64,000 nt of DNA from assembly GCA_025667525.1 (NCBI GenBank), contig CM046878.1:389550974-389614973 (forward strand). The letters are read 5' to 3'. The notes beneath the pieces were generated by a model, which was given only the letters and a program-made list of their open reading frames with translations, made no database searches and had not been told where the DNA came from. Source of the stretch: Glebionis coronaria. Its lineage: Eukaryota; Streptophyta; Magnoliopsida; Asterales; Asteraceae. Within the stretch, counting starts at the first letter, position 1; each line of letters begins with the position of its first letter. Below are positions 46,964-60,342 of the stretch, one piece after another. A program made the translations under genes and the position numbers.

Positions 46964-49900
46964 TCAAAATATGAAATGAGGGTAAGAAGCCCAGATAGAC
47001 TCCTCCGTTTCCCAAGTGGCTTTCCGCTCGGTATGATCCCTCTATAGAATTTTGACGAATGGAATCGTCTTCTTTTTCATGACTCGTTCTTGCCTGTCAA
47101 GAACTCGTTCGGGTTCTTCTATAAAAGTGAGGTCTTCACGTATTTGTTCCAGTGGATACTGAACCATGTGAAGGGGATGATATTGGTACTCTCTGAGTAA
47201 GGACACATGAAACACATTGTGCACATGCGAAAGCTGCGGAGGTAACGCCAATCGGTAAGATACTTCACCGACTCGTTCGATGATATCAAACAGTCCGATG
47301 AAACGAGGACTGAGCTTCCCTTTAATCCTGAAGCGTCTAACACCACGTGCCGGTGAAACCTTAAGGAAGACGTGATCTCCTACATTAAAGTGTAAATCCC
47401 TACGATGCTTGTCGGCGTAACTCTTTTGACGTGACCATGCCTCCTGAATCTTATGCCTAGCTACTGCGATCTTCTCGTTTGTCATCTCTATGATTTCTGG
47501 TCCTTCGAGTGTTCGCTCACCAACCTGATCCCAGCAGATTGGGGCGCGACACTTTCTGCCATACAACATCTCAAATGGAGCACACTTGATGCTCGCGTGC
47601 CAGCTGTTGTTGTACGCAAACTCCACCAAACAGATGTATTTGTCCCAATCACCCGTCCATTCCAACGCACATGATCTCAACATATCCTCCAATGTTTGAA
47701 TGGTTCGCTCCGACTGTCTGTCCGTTTGAGGATGAAAAGCCGTGCTAAGCTTAAGTTGTGTACCCCAAGCTTTCTGCAGACTTTTCCAAAAGCGCGAAGT
47801 GAATCGAGGATCTCTGTCTGAGACGATGCTGGATGGTGCACCCTGTAGTCTCATGATCTCTCGTCTGTACGTATCTGCGAGTTTACTTACCAGATCTTCC
47901 TTGCGAATCGGTAAGAAATGAGCTGATTTGGTAAGTCGATCAACGATAACCCAAATTGCATCGTGCTTCCTTTTGGTAGGCGGAAGACCGGTAACAAAAT
48001 CCATGGTGATTTTATCCCACTTCCACTCTGGAATATCTAACGGTTGAAGGAGACCGCCAGATCGCTGATGCTCGATCTTAACCTGCTGGCAGGTAAGACA
48101 TTTGGAGACGTAAGTGGCCACATCCTGTTTCATACCACTCCACCAAAAGTACTGCTTGATGTCATGGTACATTTTAGTTGAACCAGGATGTATCGAGAAT
48201 GGGGAGCTATGAGCTTCTGCTAGCAAAGCTTCCCGGAGTTCTTGGTCGTCAGGAACACAAAGTCTAGTGCCCTGCCATACGATATTGTCTGCATCTACTC
48301 TGAATTTTGTCTGCTTCTCCAAATTTTGAACTATCGCCCATAATTCTCCGTCATCCTTCTGAGCTTCCTTGATCTTAGATAGTAACTCGGGTTCTACTCT
48401 AAGATTAGCCCAGTAACCGTGCTGTCCACGTACCATGATCTTGATGTCTAGTCGCTCCAAGTCTCTTATGATTTCCTCTTCGATTCTAATGTTGTTGATC
48501 ATTCCGGACTTCCTGCTAAGGGCATCTGCTACTACATTTGCCTTTCCGGGGTGATACTGTAGATTAATGTCATAATCCTTCAACAGCTCTAACCATCTCC
48601 TCTGCCTCATGTTCAATTCACGCTGAGTGAAGATATACTTCAAGCTCTTGTGGTCCGTGAAAATGTCACATGATTCTCCATATAAGTAGTGTCTCCATAT
48701 CTTCAATGCAAACACGACTGCAGCAAGTTCCAGATCGTGCGTGGGGTAATTCTCTTCATAAGGCTTAAGCTGCCGTGAAGCGTACGCGATCACTTTCCCA
48801 TGTTGCATGAGAACACAGCCAAGTCCCTTCCCCGATGCATCGCTGTAGATTTGAAATCCACCCGTACCAGATGGTAGAGTAAGAATAGGTGCAGATACTA
48901 GCTTCTGCTTCAGGTCTTCAAAGCTCTTCTCTCGATCTTCAGTCCAGACGAATTTCTCCCCTTTCCGCATCAGTTGGTCAATGGTAGTGCTAGGCGGGAA
49001 AAGTTCTCTACGAACCTACGGTAATAGCCAGCTAAGCCTAAGAAACTGTGGACTTCCGTCGCTGATGTCGGCCTCGACGACTTAGTAATGGCCTCAACCT
49101 TCGCTGGATCCATAGTGATTCCTTCTGCTGATACAATGTGACCTAAGAATGCCACCTTGTCTAACCAGAACTCACACTTGGAGAATTTAGCATACAACTG
49201 CTTCTGGCGAAGAATCTGTAGTACTGTACGAAGATGGTCTTCGTGTTCCTCCTTGGACTTAGAGAAAATCAGGATGTCATCGATGAAAACAATGACGAAC
49301 TTGTCCAGAAATTCATAGAAGATTCTGTTCATCAGATCCATGAACACTGCTGGAGCATTTGTCAGGCCAAATGGCATAACTACAAACTCGTAGTAGCCAT
49401 AACGAGTACGAAAGGCAGTCTTAGCAATATCCTGCTCCTTGACTCGTAACTGATGATAGCCTGACCTAAGATCGATCTTGGAGAAGTGTTTAGCCCCTTG
49501 GAGTTGGTCAAACAGATCGTCAATGCGTGGCAGTGGATACCTATTTTGAATGGTAATCTTGTTGAGCTCGCGATAGTCTATGCAAAGACGCATACTCTCG
49601 TCCTTCTTCTTAATAAACAAGACCGTTGCGCCCCATGGAGATGCGCTCGGTCGAATGAAACCTCGTTCAAGAAGTTCTTGCAGTTGATCCTTCAGCTCTA
49701 TGGGAGCCATGCGATAAGGAGCCTTAGAGATTGGTTCAGCTCCTGGAACCAGTTCGATACTGAATTCCACTTCCCGTACAGGTGGTATGCCCGGAAGTTC
49801 TGCTGGAAACACATCTTGGAATTCCGACACTATGGGTTGATCCTGAATCGATGGAGATTCAGCATCCATGTCGTGAACCGTAGCTAGATAACCCTCGCAG

Positions 49901-51429
49901 CCATGTGACAGTAGTGCACGCGCTTGCAGGGTGGATATGACTTGTACAGACAGTCCGGGTATGAACCCGTTCTGAATGTACTCTGGTGCATTGACGTCAC
50001 CGAAGATAAATTGATATGAATGGCAGTCTATAGTAGCATGATACTTGGATAGCCAATCCATGCCCAAAAATCATGTCGAAGTCATTCATGTCCAGCGGAA
50101 GTGCGTCGACAGGTCGAACCTTATCATCAAATTCTAGGGGAAGACTCTTGTATAAATGGGTGATTAATACAGAGTCCCTCAGAGGCGTGGAAATAGTAAG
50201 CCTATTTTATAGTGGCAAGGGAGGCATCCTAATGTTCTTAGCATAAGCAGTAGAAATAACCGAGTGAGTAGCACCCGTATCGAAAAGAACACATGCAATG
50301 CGACCATACATATACAAGATTCCAGTGATGGTACCTGTAGACTTGTTGTCCTGGTCTCGAGATGTCGTGTAGACACGCCCGGCAGTAGGAGGCGGCTTGG
50401 TATCAGCATGTCCCGATGTACCCTCCATCTCGCCCTTACGGCAATCCTTTATAATATGGCCAGGAAGACCACACTTGAAGCACGCATTAGTATTACGGCG
50501 ACATGGTCCTGGGTGCCTACGGTGGAAAGTAGAGAAAAGAGGATGATTGTATCCTCCGGCTGGTGCTCTGGCTGGCTGAGGACCTGATAAAACATTTTAC
50601 ATGAGACATAATAGTTGGGTACAAAGGACAAAGCGGATAATTGTAAGATTGAATACCAGTGATAGCTGGACGGCTAGGCTGTGAACCTCTCTGGTTCTGG
50701 TCCCTACCGTTTCCATGGTTCCTGGTAGAAGTTTGCTTAAAGTGTCAGAATATGAGTCATAACATAAAACATAAGGAATTTCGTAAGTATTAGGACCTGC
50801 TGTTGCTGGATTGCCCGGCGTTGTTACGGTAATTGTCATTACCGCCACGCCTATCCGTAGCAGATCGGTCATTAGTCTGACCGTTTCCCTTGGGCTGATG
50901 AGGCTGTTGCTGAGTAGCCGGCTGAGACCGGTCCCCAGTTTTCTGCCTGGAAGATACAGTTAAAGAGATGATTAATTGACATATGGAAAGTATACGGATT
51001 GGTCACCGCTTGAATACGAAGGTTTTACCTCTTGTCGGGTCTTTCAGCTTCCCCGAACTCATCCCTCTCCTACAGCATCTCCAGTCTACGTGCTGCATCT
51101 GCTACTTGTGCTACCGTATCCAACGGAGCACCTAACAAGTTATTTGCAATCTTTGGATTTAGAGCCCAACGAAAATATATTGCTTGTTCTTCAGTGGTGC
51201 CCGCAGCTGCTCTCAGGACACCAGTGTAGCGAAGGAAACGCTGCATGAAGTCATTGCTGTCTTCGTCAGGTCGCTGTCTAAGGCTATAGTATTCCCTCAT
51301 GAGCCGATTCCTTCCTTCCATGGGAAAGATGTTAGGTGGAGGAGGATAACCGTCGTTATGAAGAAGAGCGTCTTGCATCTCTGCATCAGCAGCTGCAAAT
51401 ATTGCCCAGATATCGTTTGCGTTTGCCAT
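46964..51429 (-). pseudogene. Tekay copy 2 gag-pol, chromodomain truncated
   Basis: Nearly identical to copy 1. Gag ATG is at 51429, intron-like segments at 50947-51028, 50722-50796 and 50584-50656, and the same TAG (51070-51072), the same shift before MDWLSKYH (near 50060) and the same one-base loss at 48970. Private lesions: first zinc knuckle Cys pair changed to Phe (FSTF), TAA in the protease region near 50207, integrase TDRQSER where Gly is expected, and a TGG-to-TAG change at about 47042 that removes the chromodomain tail. Better kept here than in copy 1: protease LFDTGATHS, second knuckle [17 protein letters not shown] and [12 protein letters not shown] Asp codons lie at 49275-49280. 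Confidence 0.88.
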
Positions 51430-51883
51430 CTGATAGTATGACATAAAACGTGTGATTAAACAGTTCAAAACATAAAATATAAAATATATACATGAAAAAA
51501 ATTTATACTTAAAATTTCACGAGAAAAATTTTATGCAAGAAAATTTTTGTATGAATGCATGATGTAGTTTTATGAAAACTTTGGATGCTCGAGAGTGAAC
51601 GCCTCTGGTCAGTTCACTCAAAACAAAAGACATATCGAGTGGACGCCTATGGGTCGTTCCTAAATCTAAAAGTTTCATAAAACACATGCGACTAAATAGG
51701 GCCAGTCCTGTACCAACCATTACTTAGTCAAAAACCCTGTAACAATGACATATATATGTATGCTTAAAAATGATGAATGCATGAAAACAACTGTCAGTTC
51801 TAGAAAGACCGTAGTGACTACCCACTAATCACAGGTCATATTTGAGAGCCTACAGGTCGAAGCCTTGGCTCTGATACCATAAT
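51430..51883 (-). other. Tekay copy 2 leader and primer site
   Basis: Primer site TGGTATCAGAGCCAAGG on the minus strand at 51863-51879, same layout as copy 1. Here ctatcag precedes the gag ATG. Confidence 0.8.
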
Positions 51884-54819
51884 TGTAACACCCCATTTTG
51901 GAAATGGAAATATCACAGAAATTATGGCGTGTCATCAAAGCATACAAGGTAAAATGTCTAAACATTACTTGACCATATAAAGGAAAATACCGGAATCAAA
52001 CATCGGTAGTCCAAAAGTAAAGCTCATCACACACAAACATAGCATAGTAAAGGAAAACGACGAAACAATGTCCAAAGCATAAGTATCATAAAGAAAAGAA
52101 ATGCATAATGTAAAGAAGGCTAGACAGCTTCCAGTCCATATGCACATACTCTTAGTGTCTACGAGCCTCCCTGAGTACCTGCCGTTTCGGGAACATAGAA
52201 AAGGAAAACGGCTGAGCAATACGCTCAGTGCACGGATGTACAATAAAGCATGAATAGGATAAGCATATAACATAATAACAGCGGAAGAAACTAAGTCCCG
52301 AGTAACCTGGTTAAGTCTTAATAAAACTGGTTTTATAGTTTGAAAGTCTTATGTTTATCTTATAAAAACTGTTTGTCATATTTTACCATTAGCCAATATA
52401 GGTCATGAATATCCATCATGCATGAATAATTGGAGGGGTGACCTCATCATGCAAATTAGAGGGGTTGCCTCTAATTTAATATACTAGTTTATGGGTAGGA
52501 GAGATCAGCTCCTTGTGAAGGATGCAAGGCACACACCACATTCACCATGTAATCCTGAATAAAAACGTGTAACTAGGATGCACCCATACGCCCCACATGA
52601 TAAATATAAATAAATGGCCAAAGCTGAAGGGACACCACGAGCAATCACTCCGCCGTGGTGAAGTCATAACATCAGTACCTCTAATGTTATGGTTACGGTA
52701 CCTCCATAACTAGGTGAAACTGGTCATGCATGTATATGGCTATAGGTAATCATATTTAAACATAAGCAATCAAACTCATACTTATACTACGGGAAAACAG
52801 TTGGCTGCATACGGGGAAATCCTAATAAGGAAAGAATGTCCATACTGAAAGGACGGGAATCCGTACCTTATGTCCAGTGAACGGGAACGATGAACTGCGA
52901 GAATCCTACTTCCGAAACACTAGTGCTACATAAATACGTACATGAAATAAGTATCTGCTTACTAAATACATAGCTAGTTTTATATCATGTCTTAGCTTAT
53001 TTTATGTGTTCTTACTATATTACACTGTTTAAAGCCTTAAACTGTGTTAAATCCTATATTCTATTCATTCTGATTAAGTATTTCTGATATTTCATGTGTT
53101 ATTATACTTACTGTGTAATAATAAGTAACTTTCCAAAAATAGCAGGTTTCCTAAAATAGAAAGTTTCCAAAAATAGAAAGTTACCAAAAATAGAAAGTTT
53201 CCAAAAATAGAAAGTTTCCAAAAATAGAAAGTTTCCAAAAATAGATTTACTCCTTAAAATAGATAAGTTTCTAAAAATAGAAAGTTTCCATAAATAGATT
53301 AGCTGCCTTAATTAAATAAGTTTCCATAAATAGATTAGCTGCCTTAAATAAATAAGTTTCTAAAAATAGCTGGTTTCCATAAATAAATTAGCTGCCTTAT
53401 TTAATTAAGTTTCTAAAAATAGAAAGTTTCCATAATTAGAAATAAGTTGGTTAAATAAGCTAAGTAAATAAGCCTAAGTGTTTTCATGATTATTTCTAAG
53501 TCATATGATATATTGTATAGTTTAATAATTATTTCATGTAATTTAATTAAACTATAGGTTATAATATTTAATTAAAGTATGACATGCTTTTAATTAAATA
53601 TATTAAATACTTAGGTTAAAGTATGTATTATTAAATATTAATAATATAACCTAAGTCATGTTAATTAATTAATTATATCCATGGTTTTTAAAATAATTAA
53701 TTAATTATAAGTCTTAATAATATAAATACTTAGGTTAAAATAATTTCATGATTATTTATAATTAATTAACCTAAGTCATGTTATTAAATTAATTACATCT
53801 TTATTAATTTAATTCTTAACATAAGTTCATAACATATAAAAAACTAACATAACCATGATCCGGATCTAAGCTTAAAAACATGAACCGGACATGAATCGAC
53901 ACCGTACCCCGACCCAAATCGGGGTACCCCTTGCTACCGTGGGACCCACACGCACCAACCAAGACCAAAAAGGTCTTGGTGGTGGTCGGCTAAAACAAAC
54001 CGAACCCCCTTGGGGTCGGTTGTATCCTGCGGCCCAAAAACAAACACCCCTTAATTGACCCTCTGATATAATTAATGATCAAAACATGTTAGATCTATGT
54101 TTAATTAATGTGTTTTTATAAAAAAACATCACGTGTTCATAATTAAATAAAAGATTAATTAAAAGAAAGGTTTAAAAAGGTTTTACCGTATTCGTGGATC
54201 AAGAGGGTGAAGAACAAACACGAACAAACAATAAATCAACAAGATCAAAGATCAATAAATCACCTTGTTGGTGATTTGAAGGTGGCGGCACAAAGAGAGG
54301 AGAAAAAGGAGATTTTAGGTTTTCTTGAAATCTTCTGTAAAAGTGATTTTTGAGTAGTAAAAATCTATTTAACCCCCTCTTAGTAAAATTGGTAATGGGC
54401 TTGGCCCATTACCTTGTTTTGGTCGCGGGTAGGGACTCCCCCGTGGGGTTCCCGTACCTCGTTTCGTGTCTTGTTATTTAGTACACATTTATGTTTATTT
54501 ATGTTCGTGTTTTAAATGTTCTCTTTACGTAAATACCATACTCTTATATATTTAATTACGCTCGTATTAAATATATATACGTAATTAATCATAGTTCGTG
54601 TTTCAATTACACTCATGATTTTGTGATCGTAAGTTCGTGATTAATTATTGCTAAATAATTATTACGTGATCGTGCAAATAAAATACTTATCGTGTTCTAA
54701 CACGTACGTAATACATAAACTCCTAACACGTAATCGTAATCATGCTATATTAGGAAAGTTTTTAACTAGTACGTACGATCCTAAGGTATTATGCATGGTA
54801 AAAGCATGCGGGTTTTACA
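51884..54819 (-). repeat. Tekay LTR C (2936 bp), 5' LTR of copy 2
   Basis: TGTAACACC at 51884 through TTTTACA at 54819 (plus-strand reading). Followed directly by the target duplicate tatta. It shares the longer 17-bp repeat state with LTR A. Confidence 0.93.
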
Positions 54820-54824
54820 TATTA
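54820..54824. repeat. Right target duplication of the Tekay array
   Basis: tatta, identical to 36024-36028. The LARD sequence resumes with aatccatcttttgat. Confidence 0.85.
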
Positions 54825-56717
54825 AATCCATCTTTTGATTTTTAATTAGATCTAAGATAACTTGTAAGTACATCTAAAAGCTAGTGGGAGTATTATATTT
54901 ATTTCCTAAATCACATATGATGTATAACATATGGAAAGCAATATTCCATGTAAGCTAGATATTAAACCTTAGCTTGGAATAAGGTTTCATATGAAAGGGT
55001 TTAGAAATTAAACATATGACCTTGATATGTATGTTTATTGTAATAAACATTTGTGGTTAATGAAATCTATCACAACATGAAATATCATTTAGAAAGTCTC
55101 AATGAATATATCTCATTTGATGAGAGTTGACATAAGATGAAAACTTAAGGGATTCATCATGTAAATCATATTGTGTGTATGGATAGTTGTAAAACTTGTA
55201 TAAGTACAAGAAGATTTGACAACAACGATTGTTTAAAGAGAAAATCATTTAGATGATTAGTACAAATGTTATGATAAGATTTGTTTGGGATAGAATGATT
55301 ATTACTAACTTGAATTGTTTCAAGTAATGAATATTTTATATGATAATAAGATGTAATTATCATTGTCAACAAACTTAGAGTTTAGAAAGACACCAAATAT
55401 TATCATAGTATTAATTTATAGTTTATGGATTATAATATATCATAGTGATGTTTCTAGACATGGATGATAGATTGATTGAGATAACACTCAATACTAATCA
55501 TGGTACGATTTCATCTTTTATGATGACCATGTGGATTAGTTATGTTCAATTGAGCGCAATGTTGCAATACATATTAAAAGAATAAAGAATACTTTATAGT
55601 TTAAGAAGCTATTAAAGAAGATTGTTTTCAATAAGGTGTTTTGTTGGACTCACACAACTTATAGGATGTACAACAACAATACTCCCATTTTGTTATGTGT
55701 TCATATGTAGAAACATACATAATAACAATCATTATATATTTTCAGAGATTTTCACAATTGTGAATTTGAAATAAGTATTCTCAAAATTCCAAAGACCAAA
55801 CCTAGTAGAGTTTTATGAAATATATGCCTTGACAACAAGTATGATCGTCATATCTTGAGGCATGATTTTTTAACTAAGGTTATCATGCATTGATCATTTA
55901 GTATTTGGATAAAGGATATTGTTAAACAATATTATTTTTTGAATTGAAGTATTGGATATATTTGTTTTCTTTAATATTTATTGGTCCTATTTTTGTATGT
56001 TTAAATCCTTGAATAATATGTTATTCTAAATTGTCTATGTCGATTGATTATATGGGAATATAATTGAATTAAGCCATATATGAGAGATGGTAATATTCGT
56101 AGAATATGTAAGAACGGTTCACCAACTCATACGATATCCAAAAGTTGTATATCGGACATCTCCTACTAATAAGTCAATCACTTTATGGATCGTTGTCATT
56201 AATTGAAACTTGTAAATGATTTACATTACTAAATCCTTTGACTTGAGATGCAAGCAGGTCTTATATATGTGGATGGTACGTTTTGCTATAATTCTAACGC
56301 TATCCAGGTAGTAATAAAGACTATAATCATTTGTATCTTGAAGCATGTAAGAGGCACGTGTAGTTAAGATAGAATTTGTTCATTCAACTAGGATTGAAAA
56401 ATAATGCTATTGGGCCCCTCGTTAATTAATTAGATGTTTGTATGGCCATACCCAATGATAATCTAGATTTGTCTCGATTAGATTGGTAATCTAAATTAAT
56501 TATGTAATGCGAGAAACAGAATAGTTAAAATGGAATGACTTTGATCCATATCCATTATTAACATGGCATTTGAGAAACAAATGGATTGTAAATGTTTTAA
56601 GTCATTTAAATGTACTTTATGGAAAACTACACTCGAGAGTTTCCGGGAGCAATGGCGTGTTGCTAGACGCTAACCAATGTTATTATATTATATTACTGTA
56701 CATGTCCAAGTGGGAGC
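54825..56717 (+). mobile_element. LARD-like unit 2, third interior segment
   Basis: Colinear with 17886-19785 of unit 1. Noncoding. Ends with the polypurine tract caagtgggagc before LTR 3. Confidence 0.85.
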
Positions 56718-57424
56718 TGAAGGAATATGTACACGTAAATAATATATGTCCGGAAGTCGGCCCAAGCCTAAGGAGACGCACGCGTTAATACGTAAAACAA
56801 TTATACGTTAATATATTAGGCATAATATATTAATTAGTGATAAGCTATTACGAACATTAACTAATTAATTAGTTAATGAGATTTTACAAATGGTAACTAA
56901 ATCTTAACTATAAGGACTTGGACGTAAATACAAATAAAAGATTAATTTAGAATTATCTTTTTGTTTTTGACGTAAAGTTGGATTCTAATTTTGATTAGAC
57001 TAACCGACTATTTGATGTATATATAGAATGAGATAGTCTCATTATTGATATAGATTCCAATGTCACAAGATAATAAGATACTAATAGCGATTGACTTCTG
57101 TCAATCTTTATTGTGCGATCATGCTTTAGTTTTATTTGGTATTATTGAAAACAAGTATCGAGTAGCTTTATCACGATTAGTACTAGCATACTTAATTGTT
57201 TGCTATAACGTATTGTGTGCGTACTCTTAGAGAGGTCATTGTTTGATCTTTGGGTATTCGTTTATATTGGTGGTTCGATATAGGTGATTTATCCATTGCT
57301 AAAAGGTACGCAATTCTTTATCGTTTATGTTAATTACTTGTCTATACGTGAACCTATATTCCGCTGTGTACTCGTGATTATTAATGTGTTAATATGGTTA
57401 AAGTGTTTTTTATAAATTCCAACA
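56718..57424 (+). repeat. LARD-like element LTR 3 (707 bp)
   Basis: TGAAGGAATATG to TTCCAACA, matching 19786-20493. The primer site TGGCATCACGAGCCG follows at 57426-57440, so this LTR too is shared between two units. Confidence 0.85.
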
Positions 57425-59838
57425 GTGGCATCACGAGCCGTTCGTATAGCTTTTAATTACATTCAAAATAACGAAAGAGATAAAATTATGTAATCTTACT
57501 ATGATGCCGTTTGAATTATTTTATTTGATGATTAGGTTTTCATAAAACCTAATTAGGGTTAATAAAATTAATTAGACAAACCCTAAGTTGTATGCAATTT
57601 TTGTTGATAAATATATTGTTAATCGTTAATTAGTTATTTATCACGTTGTTAATTGTTAAATTTATGGTTCGATCCATGGGAATCATGCAAGTTTACCATG
57701 GATCATGTGTTCTTAATTACTTGATTTATGTGAAGTCATGATATATGTGGTATGCATGAAGTATGTGATTAATTGTTAATTGGGTATATGTTTTAGGTTA
57801 ATGTTTATTTGTTTTGCTTTTGATTATAATTGTTATATATCATGGTTCAAGCAAAGGGTTTTTCGAAAAATAAAAATAAACCAGACTAAAACTATATGAA
57901 ATTTGATTTATTATAATCTTGTTCTTGCACCATCATATGTGGCAACAAACGAGTCACCCTTACATGGTTTTAAATCTAACTCAAGCCGTGATTAGCAAGA
58001 ATCAACTTTATAATTTGTTTTCTATTTTAAAGTTGTAAAATTTTATTAATGACGTAATTTCCAAAAGTACTATCTAGTTGCAAGGCTAAGGTTCGGGAAG
58101 ACTCATCAAGACTTCGGTCTTGTAGATACCATTGCCCTATAATACCTGACTACTTGTAGTCTCCTTATCTTGCATACTATTTAGGAAGCCGCGAATGGTC
58201 TAGGGTTTGAATGATTTTAATCATTCTTTAATCTTTTCCAGTGATAGAATTAAACTTCTTTATGTAGAATACATGTTGAATCGTCAATTTTTTATGATAT
58301 CACTATTTATACAATTGAATTGTAACTTAAATAAGTGATGTATATAATTAACGAATTGAGTAAATTTGTTAAATTATCATGATACAAAGATGTTGCATGC
58401 TTCTTTGAACATGTTTTGAAATTGTCAAAATTTATACCCTTTGAATAAGTTTATTTGCCATTCAACGTGTAAAAGCACTTGCACTTACTCTTTGACCATA
58501 CGTGAGACTGTGGTGATTTTATAACCCAAGGTGATATAATACACTCGATTGTGAGACGTTGGTGCTATATAATCACGGTTTTTGGTTGGACGACTTAAGC
58601 AAGTTAAGATAGGTGAGACCTTAACTCATGGCAATAGATGGGATAAACATGTTCGCTTTTTCACTTTTGAATTGTCACAAGTGATGTATATAAAGAGGGG
58701 CCCATAATTCTAGAAGTTGTATTGGATGCAATTATTGAGCGTCAATTACCCCTTGAATATCATCATCACTAGCAGATCAACTGATGCGGTGGCGGTATGT
58801 CTTGGTGGATTCTAGCTTTTAGAAAATTTAAGTGTTTATTTATAAACATGGGTATTTAATTTTCTACAAAGATAATATTATCGAAAATACTAAAATTGAA
58901 TTTTGTGTTTTTATAAACGTATCATTGCAACAAAGTTCCATAAACTATTGCTTGTTTGCAAACAAAGTCTCGTTTTCTTGTAAGAAAGAAAGAGACATAT
59001 ACCTATCCTTTTTCGGTGCAAGGAAAAGCTATTAATAGGTGTGATAGGATTATTGTAATTGTCAATCTTTAAGTGAACTTAAATGGTTAAGTAGATTTGC
59101 ACAACTTATTGTTTCAAGTAGATCTCATTGTTTTTTTTTTAGTTTTTGAGCATCTTTCAAACTAATAAGTCTCTTAGCAATCTCTAGGCAAGCAATACTT
59201 CTTTTGTTCTTTACATGTCGATCCCCTTAAGGCTATAATCGATAAAACAAAACAAGTGTTTTGTTTGTTTATTGTGATTATAATAACTAGCTTTATTTAT
59301 CCTAGTTATTATGTTTTAATCCAACGTAGGCACTAAATACCCTTATTGATTGGTAGGCCTAATATGGAGGAAATTGCATGCCAGTTTTCAAGTTAATGAA
59401 AGCATGATAGATAGTCTCTAATTTACATGGTAGAAATTCATACACTCTCTATAATACATAAGTAATTGTTACTTACGGGCATTTAAAGCGAGTAGGGAAG
59501 CAAATAAATCACTATATGCTACTTACTGGTAAAGTAACATTTGTAATGTTGTCAAATCCAGTGGGAGCATTGCGTTTTTAATTACTGGAAATACATTAAT
59601 GTAATGTTATCTAATTCAGTGGGAGCTACAAGCTTGTTTATCTTCGTAGTAATCCATATTATTCTAGCTTGCCTTGAAATAATAATTTACTTTCAGAATA
59701 TGAAGAATCATAGTTTTAAGGATAAATGCATCCTATTTTATACGATTATCACTTTTGAAGTATTTTTCATATAATAATTATGCAGAATTTTTTAAAACTA
59801 TATGGTTGACATTCTACTAGTTATTCAAATATACATGA
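57425..59838 (+). mobile_element. LARD-like unit 3, leader and first interior segment
   Basis: Colinear with 20494-22398 and then 33831 onward of unit 2. The Athila target site near 59329 is empty here (gcactaaataccc). Noncoding. Confidence 0.85.
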
Positions 59839-60342
59839 TCTTCTTTTGACTATGATTTGGCCCTACAGTGGTAAAACCTGGTGAACCGGGCGTACCTTTC
59901 CACTGGTTCTTGAAAGCTCTCAATCCCCCCTTCTCGCATATTGATTCTCCCACTCGAATTGGTTCTGCATCAGCTAATAGGCCTATGCGCAAACTTTCTC
60001 TTTTATTGTATTGTCGCCCGATAGGTTGGCTATTAGATTGAGTCGAATACCCATATCCGATTCGAGCGAGAGCCCAAACGGGGGAGGCGAGAAAATCTTG
60101 ATCGAAAGCTCCACTGTTCTGAATAAGCAAGCAATAAAAAAAGAAAGATTTCACGGCGATATCAATTCCATCATATCTGAAAGCCTTTTGACCTATTCTT
60201 CATAGGAGCATGAATGTTTTCTATTTCTTACGTGACTTTGATGAAAGAAAGCATTCCGGGAACAGGAATAAGAGTAAAGTCCCAATCCCAAGCAATAGTC
60301 GAGAAGAAAAACTCAGGACTAGGAAAGAAATGCATAGACAGG
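59839..60342. other. Organelle-like DNA insert (probably mitochondrial)
   Basis: About 504 bp breaks the LARD sequence. Units 1 and 2 read atacatgacatgatcatatt here, while this unit has GATC at both junctions and a few bases lost. Its base composition is visibly more GC-rich than the flanks, and its style resembles plant mitochondrial intergenic DNA. A 109-codon minus-strand frame (59825-60154) crosses most of it but is not recognised. The chloroplast is the other candidate source. No target duplication typical of a transposon is seen. Confidence 0.5.

Larger units (their letters stand above)
36029..54819 (-). mobile_element. Tandem Tekay chromovirus array: LTR-internal-LTR-internal-LTR, 18.8 kb
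   Basis: Three LTRs (36029-38965, 43964-46886, 51884-54819) and two interiors (38966-43963 and 46887-51883) alternate head to tail on the minus strand, with a period of about 7.92 kb. One perfect 5-bp target duplication (tatta) flanks the whole array and none flanks the inner LTR. The two interiors share three coding lesions. Unequal crossing over between LTRs after a single insertion explains all of this. Tekay assignment rests on the C-terminal chromodomain, the tRNA-Met primer site and the pol sequence. Confidence 0.93.
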
